Assembly (NCBI GenBank): GCA_963281255.1
Contig: OY725499.1
Span: 3,615,148 to 3,679,147, forward strand
Length of the DNA: 64,000 bases
Direction: 5' to 3'
Source: Aphrocallistes beatrix
Lineage: Eukaryota > Porifera > Hexactinellida > Sceptrulophora > Aphrocallistidae
A program made the translations under genes and the position numbers. Shown here piece after piece: positions 56,013 to 64,000 of this stretch. How positions within the stretch are numbered: the first letter of the stretch is position 1; every line of letters starts with the position of its first letter. The notes under the pieces are model-generated. The model ran no database searches, had not been told where the DNA came from, and saw nothing but the letters and a program-made list of their open reading frames with translations.

Positions 56013-57443
56013 ATCAACCAACACGAGTATTTATGCACGAAACATATGAGAAATCACAATGGCCATTCCGTTAGTGAGAATGATGAGATAAAGAACGTAT
56101 TTGTAAAGTCGAGTGTTCTACAAACAAATGAAAAGATAGCTTCAATTAACCATGGATTGTCTGTGTACGATATGCTACAGAATATATGGCAAGGAAGGCA
56201 TGATAACATAGAACGAAATTTCGAGGATATCAACACATTAGAAAATAACTGTGTTAGCCAGGTTAACCAGTACTATGAGGAAATGATACAGAAAGCGAGG
56301 GAGATGAAGGAAACTCAGATGAATGATGTGAAGAAGTATTATGAAGGCGAGAGAGACAAACTTCGAAATAAATTAAAACAGACGGAACAATTTGTACAGA
56401 AACTCGAACAAACCAAGTCTCTAATCAGGATATATGCGGAATTCTCAGACACGTATGAACTTGTCGATAAAAGCGCTGCAATACTCAGGAGACTTGAGAG
56501 AATATTCAAAGAATTCGCCGAGAAGAAATGGAGCTACCCAGACATTGTACAGATCCAGTTCCATGGATGCAACATTAACAAAGTGACAGATATGTTTGGT
56601 AGTTTAAAACGCTACCGAAATTTCCAAGCAAAATTCTACCCTAAATTTTCGTTTGGGAGTTACGGTAAGAGTACGGGACATTTCCAGACAATTCAAGGAC
56701 TCGCAATCCACAGAGACAAGACGCTCTTTATATCTGATAGCGGGAGTAAATGTGTACACGCATTCTCAACGACTGGAAAATTCAGATTTAGCTTAAGTGA
56801 GGGTCACTTCATTGATCCTGGGCACATCTCAGTGAATGGAGATCTCGTGTACGTTAGTGATGTAGGAAGGTGTGATGTGCAGATATTCAATTGTGAAGAT
56901 GGGTCTTATGTAGGGAAACTGGGCCGAAAGGGAAATAAGGAAGAAGAACTCGCATCTCCAAGCGGAGTTGCTGTTTCAAACTGTAGCAGAAATATCTACG
57001 TAGTTGACAGACCCAAGCAATGCATCAAGGTTTATTCACCCAATTATGTATACATCAAAGCAATGTGTAAAGGACACCTAATGGAACCCTGTGACATCGC
57101 AATCGGGACCAACGATGACATATACGTTGTAGACTGCTCCTGCAAGTGTGTTCATGTCTTTAACCAGGATGGGGATTTGCTACGGGAATTCGGATACCGT
57201 GGAGAAGACAAGGAGTTGGTCAATCCCTGCTATCTAGCATTAGACGGCGGAGACCACGTGATGTTAAGTGATAGGATGGGTCATAAGATATGTGTATATA
57301 CTGTCCGTGGGGATCTAGTGAATAGATTCGGTGGGTTTGGAAGTAGCCCAGGAAAAGTGAGGTTTCCCAATGGAGTAGCTGTTGATTCAGAAGGAAATAT
57401 ATTTGTCTGTGACACATCGAATCACAGAGTTCAAAAGTTCTAG
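55656..57443 (+). CDS. TRIM-NHL protein (RING, B-boxes, coiled coil, six NHL repeats)
   Basis: An intact single-exon frame of 595 residues. RING C3HC4: C17, C20, C32, H34, C37, C40, C48, C51. B-box region: C86, C89, C98, C101, C106, D109, H115 and then a second set around YLCTKHMRNHNGH. Charged coiled coil at about 180-275. Residues about 320-595 form six NHL blades, each with the x-I-x-V-x-D pattern (LFISDSGSKCVHAF, VYVSDVGRCDVQIF, IYVVDRPKQCIKVY, IYVVDCSCKCVHVF, VMLSDRMGHKICVY, IFVCDTSNHRVQKF). Such proteins are cytoplasmic E3 ubiquitin ligases that use the propeller to bind RNA or proteins. There is no filamin domain, so it is not a TRIM2/3/71 orthologue by architecture. A truncated duplicate is at 47110. 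Confidence 0.95.
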   Translation: MEILLQEFEKAKLLSSCVQCEDFVSATKLLACSHVMCEDCYSQMGSRCPHCAHYVNENEGVEENYFLDLFLKYEQIISQLKAQHVCTKCKHLPSSTYCQHCDLLLCSVDFQMEHSQNCGINQHEYLCTKHMRNHNGHSVSENDEIKNVFVKSSVLQTNEKIASINHGLSVYDMLQNIWQGRHDNIERNFEDINTLENNCVSQVNQYYEEMIQKAREMKETQMNDVKKYYEGERDKLRNKLKQTEQFVQKLEQTKSLIRIYAEFSDTYELVDKSAAILRRLERIFKEFAEKKWSYPDIVQIQFHGCNINKVTDMFGSLKRYRNFQAKFYPKFSFGSYGKSTGHFQTIQGLAIHRDKTLFISDSGSKCVHAFSTTGKFRFSLSEGHFIDPGHISVNGDLVYVSDVGRCDVQIFNCEDGSYVGKLGRKGNKEEELASPSGVAVSNCSRNIYVVDRPKQCIKVYSPNYVYIKAMCKGHLMEPCDIAIGTNDDIYVVDCSCKCVHVFNQDGDLLREFGYRGEDKELVNPCYLALDGGDHVMLSDRMGHKICVYTVRGDLVNRFGGFGSSPGKVRFPNGVAVDSEGNIFVCDTSNHRVQKF

Positions 57444-57575
57444 CTAAACCATCATTTATGTTACATTAAATCCAATCATATTAAGCAGACACTGAATAAT
57501 TAAAACACGACCTTTCTATTGAATAAATTAAGCATTAATTACCCGACAGAGAAATCAGGAAAAGAGATTTTCAGA

Positions 57576-57833
57576 ATGAGTGAGTCGATCGAGTTCGTTC
57601 TACCCAAGCACGGCTTCCTCTACAGTGAGGAGACTCCCAGTATGGTGCTGTGCAAACCCAAGCTGTTGCCGATGAAGTCCATCTCTCTTCAGAAGCTGGA
57701 ACAGATGCAGAAGGAAGCGGAGAAGAAGGCTAAGTTCCAGACAGAGCTGATGGCCAGCCACATCCTCGAGTCTGAAAACGAACTCCCGGACTGGCCAGGG
57801 AAAGAAGAGAACGAAACTTCACAAGATATTTAG
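57576..57833 (+). CDS. BBIP1: BBSome-interacting protein 1
   Basis: An 85-residue protein starts at ATG 57576, chosen over upstream near-cognate starts because the family is short and begins just before this block. It has EFVLPKHGFLYSEE and the family signature MVLCKPKLLPMKSISLQKLE, then a charged helix. BBIP1 is a small subunit of the BBSome, the coat complex that carries membrane proteins into and out of cilia. It is a single exon here, 130 bp beyond the TRIM-NHL gene on the same strand and convergent with the ZFYVE26-like gene. An upstream exon cannot be excluded. Presence of BBIP1 indicates an organism with motile or sensory cilia. Confidence 0.87.
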   Translation: MSESIEFVLPKHGFLYSEETPSMVLCKPKLLPMKSISLQKLEQMQKEAEKKAKFQTELMASHILESENELPDWPGKEENETSQDI

Positions 57834-57991
57834 TTCATTATTGTTTATTAATTAACACCACGCTATTATGTAATCAACAAAATAAACAATTGCATTAAAT
57901 TATCAATACAAACTTTGAGCAGAAATATTATTTACAACATCGAAATAAACTATTGTTTGTGTAGCCAAATGTAAACAGTCAAAGATAGCAG

Positions 57992-59566
57992 TTATTTCTT
58001 AGAATCGTGTTGTTGGAGATAGCGTTCGCAGATTTCCCGTATCGCGTTATCTCCCTTATCAGCAGCCAGCTGTCGGATCCTCTTCACCTCTCCAACCATG
58101 TTAGACTTCACTGCTGCTAAGTAGGCATTGCGCAATCGCCCCAATTGGATATTTACTTCGACCTACAATGTGAATTGTTGATAAACATCGTCCATTCTAC
58201 AATATAGTACTACGTATATACTACGTAGTTAAATACGTTCTTGTATGTAGGAAATTAGGATATACAGTCGAAATCGTTTTTTTGTCCATTTGATTACATT
58301 TCTAGGCGACAAAAGAAAACGAAAGACAAAAAATCCGATGGAATTGCTATTGAAATTACTATGAATAAAACCATTTAGGCAAAGATTTATGACAAAAAAC
58401 AGATGAGACAAAACAACTCATGTCAATAAAACCTGAGCAGCTGATCTCGACTGTAATAGTTCAGGAACCCGGTTAGTACGTACTCGGGATAAGACGTACT
58501 CGGCTTAGTACGTACTCATTTCTCTGAATAAAAATTCATTTAATAGATAGATTGGTATGTAATATCAACTCGGCGTATGTGCTTACGGATAGATGTACTT
58601 TTTTCCGCTTCCCGGAGGTGTACGTCTTATCCGAGTTCTACACTGTATGTCATTAATGTCAGCTATGATAGCTTCAATGTAGAGGATATTATGGACAGTT
58701 CCTACGTATTATTGATTCGTTATTTCTAAGATGAACTAACCTTGCTTTTATCGCAACTCAGTAGGCCAAGAATCATTTCTGAGTCCTAAATAAGATAACA
58801 ATCAATTAATAAGTACGTTATGATATAAATATTTTTCAAATTTCAAAATCAATTTTTTTTAATACAAATAGATCTTAAAACTAAAAAAATGATAATTATA
58901 ATTAAGGTGAAACTAGGGTTTTTCAGGGGAGCCAGAAACCGAACTCCGTTTGTAGAGAAGTACAAACAAATGGCAGTGAGCAGACATGTTGAGTTGTAGC
59001 TTCCTGCTTTAATCAAACTTTTGTTGTACTAATTAATAAATAATATCGTTCATAAACGTAGTTTGCAACGGCGATAGGAGATTAGGATCCCGTTTTATTT
59101 AGCTAACGATTTCTTAGAATAAATAGTACACAGTTCTCCTAGTTATTCAGGTAGATTTATAATACATCTCAAAACAGACCCTAACAATAAAATCGGGTCC
59201 CAAATTCATCCCTAAAAGAGATATATTGTTTACTCTGAATAGAATTATATTTTTCCCTGCATAGAAGTTCTAAAATCAGAATCTTATTAATATTTATGAA
59301 GCTATAGAAAAGCAAGACATTAGTGGAAAACAGGAAAAACGTTTAGACTCCAGTCAATGCATTAGGAAATAAGTACAGCTACTCACCATATTGGCGCCTG
59401 GAACCTCCTTAACGGCGTTGATGATGACTTGGTCTCTCTCCACTTCAGTGATCTTGTAACGCTGTCCGTACCAGGCCATGACCTGCTTCAAATCCTCTGA
59501 CCTCTTCGCTACCAGCAAACTGACAGCCGCTTCTGAGAATACCTCACAAAGCTCCAAATGGAATAC
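57992..59566 (-). CDS. ZFYVE26: ZFYVE26 (spastizin)-like, three 3' exons
   Basis: Minus-strand exons at 59387-59566 (60 codons), 58741-58785 (15 codons) and 57992-58162 (57 codons with stop) all join in phase 0 with AG/GT borders (GTGAGT and GTTAGT donors). The spliced end reads FSEAAVSLLVAKRSEDLKQV ... LGRLRNAYLAAVKSNMVGEV ... IREICERYLQQ and ends HDSKK. The block GRLRNAYLAAVK followed by an amphipathic helix and ICERYL fits the C-terminus of spastizin, a large alpha-solenoid protein of endosomes and lysosome re-formation. Upstream exons would lie right of 59570, but I could not identify them. Each intron is about 600 bp; the second is filled with two MITEs. Confidence 0.66.
58265..58453. 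mobile_element. pogo/Tigger-type MITE in an intron (CAGTCGAAATCG family)
   Basis: The ends are CAGTCGAAATCGTTTT and AGCTGATCTCGACTG, with TA on both sides. Confidence 0.72.
58460..58645. mobile_element. pogo/Tigger-type MITE in an intron (CAGTAGAACTCGG family)
   Basis: It is related to 36490-36676: ACCCGGTTAGTACGTACTCG at the left and ATCCGAGTTCTACACTG at the right, TA after. The left end is degraded. Confidence 0.68.
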
Positions 59567-59569
59567 CTA

Positions 59570-61518
59570 ACAAAAGCGAGTAATCAGAGCGATTCGCAGT
59601 GAGACCCAAAGCAGTGATCGACAAATTCGGGGGTTTAAGCTACAAATATATCAAGATTGGTTTATTTGTATAGCGTATATAAACTTAGTGGTTCTTAGTC
59701 ACCAGAAATAACTGAAGGAAGTTGAGATAGAAATAAATTCATACTTTGGAGATGGTTACTTAAAGCAGGGAAATGTGTTAGGTGTTTAGGTTTATCATGT
59801 CACCACACCCCTCCTTTAAAAGCGATAAATAAACGTAGAATAAATTGAACCCTTTTACCTCTTTAGTAAAGTGCGTAGAAAATGGTTTAATTAAGATACC
59901 CAAATATCTACGAAAGCACTGCTTTTGATTATATTTGACTACATTGTTCATACATATGATTATTATGTTAATGTTAATTGGCCTGGTAGAATATTACTAT
60001 GAACATTTTGAAAGCAATGATTAGTACATGTACAAAGGTTATCTTTGAGATGTAAATTGATTATTATCTGTTAGGAGGCAGTCCTTGTAACAATAGACGA
60101 ATGGAATGAATGGGTCTGGGATATCTTTAAAAATGATTGGTTACAACATTTGGTGATTGCTACCCTGATCGATGAGAAACTCTGAGGAATCAAACGGGTT
60201 CAATTCAGTGATAGAGTTGCACAGTTGGAACGCAGTTGATGACTTAAATGGACTCCAGCTGGATTCAGCCTATCAGGGGATATTTCTCGAAAGGCGCCAT
60301 TTGTACCTGAGTAAATTGTTGATTAAATATAGTATGCATTCCAGAATTAGCTAAGATAGGATGCCAATCTGATCAGGATTGGTACCTTTCGCAGAATATT
60401 CCAGTTCTGTGTTATATTCTAGAACGATATTTAAAGTCTTAGAGCGCTTTGTGACTTCAGCCGTCCTTTGGGCGACTCTTTCCTATCAAATCATTTCGCA
60501 AGAATAAAAATTACCATTCCGAATAAAATATTCTCAATATTCAGAATCTATCATCCATGATACAAACCATTAAAAGCTAGTCACACTTTCTAATTTTTTG
60601 CTCTATGGATCCATTATAAACAAACAAAATATTCATTGTAGTGCTTCGAAAATACATTCAAAATCTGCACCACTAAAAACCCTTGGTAAACCGTTGAAAG
60701 CTAGTCTCTAGCATATTCAGTTACTTTATCTAATATTGTAAACATAAAAATTAGTTACGCATCAAGAGGTTCCAAAAATATTATATCGGAACACACTTCC
60801 CTAAAAACCTCGGGTCAATCGTTGATGAAAGCTAGCCTCTAGCATGTTTTTAAAAAATCGGAAAAGGTGTTAAAATATACACATCTTTTTAATTGGTACA
60901 TACTATGAGAGGATTACAGATGTATTTAATAAGTTGTTACTTGAATAATTAAATTAAACTTTATTAAAGAAGTTCCAAAAGCAGTTCGATCCTTTAATAC
61001 CATGAGTCTGTTTAGAACGTATATCTATCAAAAAACGAAACAGAAATCGTAGACAACTGATAATTTACTTAATTAAACCATATCAGAGTTTGTCTCAGCT
61101 GGTCACATAAGCATTATTGTAGAATTCCAAAATACTGCACCTTTTGCATTTTCAATTTGGCATTGGTGGGCTAATTAGTAATATTCCAATATTTGATCTC
61201 TTGGGAACAACTGATCGCCAGTTAAGTTTTAACCATATATATATTTAGTTATCGTACTAATGAACCCCAATGGGTAGAAAGAAACATCATTAAAATAATT
61301 TAAATAATTATTGTGATCGTGAGAAAGTATAAATTGTATTTCAGTGTCAATCAAGAATAAACATTTAATTTCAATAAAAAAAGTAAATCTCAAATTTCTA
61401 CAATGAGTTGTAACTGGAGTAATCTTCAAAATGAAATTAGCACTATCATTCCCCAATATGACTGCAATACGAGTAGGAGGGGAAGGTGGGAGGAAGAAAA
61501 GAGTAATACGATATTTTC
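59570..61518. other. Stretch without a supported exon
   Basis: It should contain earlier exons of the ZFYVE26-like gene if that gene is complete, but no frame with good borders was recognised. AT-rich repeat units lie at about 60540-60900 (GTTGAAAGCTAGTCTCTAGC). Confidence 0.4.
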
Positions 61519-62211
61519 ATGGAACATCATTCAAATACTTTTGAGGATAGTTTCATGTATGAATTCCAGGACAGAGGAGTAGCTAGCTTAGACGGATATA
61601 GAGATAACACAATAATTCAAAATGAAATGAAAGGGAAGAATCAGAGACAACCGGATATCAGAAAATTTATCGTCAGCATTAAGAACAAAAAAGAATCCAT
61701 TAGTACTCTAAAGAAATACTCAAAGATTATAGAACTTAAAAAGGAAACGAATGAATTGTCCATTCACTTCGGAATGGAAAGTCAGATTCTTGGAAATAGG
61801 AATGCAACCTTTAAAAACAAATTGATTAGAGCATTCGAGTTTCAGGGAGATAATCCTGTTCAAAGAGAAAGAAATCTTTTCAACAAAAGAAAATGGAAAA
61901 GAAACCACGATCAGAAAAACAGAATAGCAAGAATGCAAGCAAACAGACTCCATCTTGAATTTCAGAATAATCAAATTCAAGCTCCAATTCCACAAGTCCC
62001 AACCTACGCTGATGATACATATGCACATAACAGAGATATATATCAAGGGGATGAGTATCTATATCAAGAGGATGAATATCTATATCAAGAGGATGAGTAT
62101 CTATTTCAACCATACACAGAATCATGTGTACTGTACCAAACACAGCCACAATTACAGTTCAGCGAGTACAATCTAAACGGAAGTTGTAATCAATTCAATG
62201 GCTCCATCTAA
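61519..62211 (+). CDS. Unrecognised protein with a basic middle and a DEYLYQE repeat
   Basis: An intact 230-residue frame starts at ATG 61519. Residues about 40-150 are rich in lysine, arginine and asparagine (KKESISTLKKYSKIIELKKE; NKRKWKRNHDQKN) and probably helical. Around residues 170-198 a 7-residue unit occurs three times (YQGDEYL, YQEDEYL, YQEDEYL), followed by a Gln/Tyr/Asn-rich tail. There is no signal peptide, membrane segment or cysteine pattern. The length and the bias toward coding-like charge patterns argue for a real gene. The Gln-rich, tyrosine-containing tail recalls the linkers of the Ig-like proteins, but no Ig domain is present. I do not recognise the family. Confidence 0.5.
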   Translation: MEHHSNTFEDSFMYEFQDRGVASLDGYRDNTIIQNEMKGKNQRQPDIRKFIVSIKNKKESISTLKKYSKIIELKKETNELSIHFGMESQILGNRNATFKNKLIRAFEFQGDNPVQRERNLFNKRKWKRNHDQKNRIARMQANRLHLEFQNNQIQAPIPQVPTYADDTYAHNRDIYQGDEYLYQEDEYLYQEDEYLFQPYTESCVLYQTQPQLQFSEYNLNGSCNQFNGSI

Positions 62212-62374
62212 TATTCATGCATCAAGTTCAGTAATAGGGATCCAACAAAAAGATAGTAATGTTGATAAGTAGTTGTAACTTTATGTATCATTCTAAGTGT
62301 ACCAAGAAATACCTTAATTAGAGCAACAAATATAAAGCAAATTACAGAACATTTTTTAAGAGGTTGGACCATGG

Positions 62375-62571
62375 CAGGGGTTTATCTAGGTGCTCGGCCG
62401 GCACTTTTAAGTGCCAGGCTGGTATCGTCCGAGGAGTCGAGGTGCTTGCAGTGTGATTCGATTTTGGTGCTATCCCCCCTGGAATTACAAGATAAACCCC
62501 TGTTTGGGTGCCATATAACTTGTATCACCTTCAAAAAAGTGCCGGACTGGAAAGTCCTAGATAAACCCATG
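62375..62571. mobile_element. hAT-like MITE (CAGGGGTTTATCTAGG ends)
   Basis: A 197-bp element has ends CAGGGGTTTATCTAGG and CCTAGATAAACCCATG, with an exact 8-bp duplication GACCATGG (62367-62374 and 62572-62579). Confidence 0.93.
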
Positions 62572-62870
62572 GACCATGGTCACTAAATTAATTGACAAAA
62601 ATCGCTAACTAATCCGACAAATTTTCGTTTCTCAACGAGTGTGGAATATACAGCTCTATTGTACCATGGAAGTGTACATAAATCTATAGAGCAAGTCAGT
62701 ATGTAGTTACGTTTGTGCTATACAAGTATTAGCTAAATTTAAACCCTGTAATCGATATAGTACAGTATAGTCTCATACTTGAACTCTCTTGAAAATTATA
62801 AAGTTTTAAATTATATATAAGTGTATAAGGAGGAAATTATTGCAAGAAGGAAAATCATCTACTCGATCAA
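62572..62870. other. Upstream flank of the membrane-protein gene
   Basis: AT-rich, no frame. It presumably holds the promoter; the translation start context is GATCAAATGG. Confidence 0.4.
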
Positions 62871-63460
62871 ATGGATTCAAATAAAATAGCTAATACGCAG
62901 AAGAAAAAGTCTGATAACTTATACCGAGTCATCCTTTCAGTATCGTTGCCATTCTTACTCTGGCTAATGGCCATCAGATGGCTAGCTGGTTTTGGGGAAG
63001 ATCCTTACGCGTATGCTCTGGAAGGATCACACACAGAGCACATCTTAATAGACAAGCAAAGTCTCATCCAATTCAACGAAACGGTGGACTGCCCTTATAA
63101 TCTCTTTTCTGGTCACTTCAATATCCATTTCAATTTAGATTCGAAAACTAATGTTAGCATCCAGTTTTTTTTCTTTGAGGAGATTCATGATGAGACCTAC
63201 ATCACACTGATATCATCCTGCTATGCGATTAGGAGGGAGTCATGCATACTTGCAGTACCAACTCGTATCCAAACTAAATACTTGGTAGCTCAAACAGAAA
63301 AAATTAAGGATGCAACGGACGCCTCGAAAGGGAAATTCAATTGGAAGTGTGAAATTAAGTACAACACCTTCCTCCTCGGAATTCCTACTCTGTTGGCGGT
63401 GTTTATGATTCTAATAACATTGTTTGTATTTTCTTATGGACTGAATGAGCTTTTTGGATA

Positions 63461-63461
<1 letters not shown>
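62871..63461 (+). CDS. Unrecognised two-pass membrane protein
   Basis: An intact 196-residue frame. A short basic N-terminus (NTQKKKSDNLYR) precedes a membrane helix at about residues 19-39. Residues 40-164 form a loop with four cysteines (C74, C117, C125, C160) and possible N-glycosylation sites NET and NVS. A second helix lies at about 166-188, then a short tail ending NELFG. By the positive-inside rule both ends are cytosolic and the cysteine-bearing loop is outside. It is too short for a tetraspanin and lacks CCG. The family is not recognised. It is directly followed by an ATA microsatellite. Confidence 0.68.
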
Positions 63462-63500
<39 letters not shown>

Positions 63501-63574
63501 GGTGCTTGCAAGGAACTCGGTTTCACTGGGCGCCGGTATTGACCAGCAAGTTGCCAAGCAAGCGAAGCCTCACT
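63460..63574 (+). repeat. ATA microsatellite and GC-rich palindromic repeat, copy 7
   Basis: About 12 ATA units (63462-63498) are followed by a diverged copy of the GC-rich repeat containing GGGCGCCGG and GCCAAGCAAGCGAAGC. Confidence 0.65.
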
Positions 63575-63709
63575 TGTCAGATTTAAAGATGAGTCATCAT
63601 TTCTTGCTTGGAATTATATTATGATATTCCTATTCTAAAATCCAATTATTCATTTCTCAAATAGAGGCCGCAACGGGCTTAAATATGTATTTGGCTGAAG
63701 ACTGATTAG

Positions 63710-63860
63710 TACATTGTTCGTGAAATACAGGATATTTTGGTGATGAATGTCCTTCGAAAGCTACCATAAATAAATGGATCAAACGATTCGATAATGGCGA
63801 CGAGGACTTCCAAGTTGACCCTCGCCCGACTCCTTCGTTCGTAACATCTAGCGGGTTCAA
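63710..63860 (+). pseudogene. mariner-type transposase, helix-turn-helix fragment
   Basis: A frame reading FGDECPSKATINKWIKRFDN and DFQVDPRPTPS matches the N-terminal DNA-binding region of mariner transposases, which read as pattern (Y/F)G-D/E-x-PS-x-x-T-x-x-KW. An in-frame TGA lies upstream of it near 63719, and no catalytic D,D34D region follows within the window. It is a short, dead fragment. Confidence 0.65.
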
Positions 63861-64000
63861 ATCATTTGGCGAGGACAGACGCCCAATGCCCCCAAATGGT
63901 CTATAGATTCTAAAGTTCGGCGCTCCTGTATAGACATGTGCTAATTCATATAAATAGACACGCGAGATGTCGGCTAAAGTTCATATATATCAATATATTA

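Overview
The window reads as AT-rich animal nuclear DNA, most likely from a non-bilaterian such as a sponge. The evidence is split genes with GT-AG introns, animal-only families (MED20, BBIP1, a ZFYVE26-like gene, a tetraspanin, a RING/B-box/NHL TRIM protein, TRAF and NLR relatives with a death-fold domain) and a very high load of small DNA transposons. The species is inference; no rRNA or mitochondrial marker is present.

Layout. 1-512: last exon of a MED20-like gene. 1797-27846: a small divergent Ig-like gene present twice as inverted copies about 24 kb apart, both pointing outward. Between them lie a 4-kb direct tandem duplication (3046-7493 and 7786-11815) carrying a dead MULE transposase and a two-exon gene that is open in copy 1 and broken in copy 2, a two-Ig-domain protein (12326-13123), broken Ig-like relics (18235-18775, 26250-26440) and many non-autonomous transposons with readable target duplications. 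29926-30702: tetraspanin. 32170-32889: dead retroelement-type integrase. 39082-39501: single Ig-like protein. 40115-41788: decayed NLR lacking the front half of its NACHT domain. 43812-44386: another Ig-like gene. 44340-48070 and 53866-56012: direct segmental duplication containing the start of that Ig-like gene and the front of a TRIM-NHL gene. Copy 1 is shot through with transposons and truncated; copy 2 leads into the intact TRIM-NHL gene (55656-57443). Between these copies sit broken cytochrome b561 and TRAF genes, a tRNA-like tandem array and a 2-kb satellite. 57576-62211: BBIP1, the 3' exons of a ZFYVE26-like gene on the opposite strand, and an unrecognised acidic-repeat protein. 62871-63461: an unrecognised two-pass membrane protein.

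Themes. First, at least seven loci encode small Ig-like proteins or relics. The intact ones have no visible signal peptide or membrane anchor, and the readable domains lack the usual disulfide cysteines, which suggests intracellular Ig domains. Their company (NLR, TRAF, TRIM-NHL) fits an innate-immune birth-and-death neighbourhood; any functional link is inference. Second, at least nine families of TA-flanked elements share a CAGT-type terminus. One copy (34637-35191) still holds both ends of what looks like a pogo/Tigger transposase, which suggests the parent group. Third, paired duplications provide several natural empty sites that prove individual insertions.
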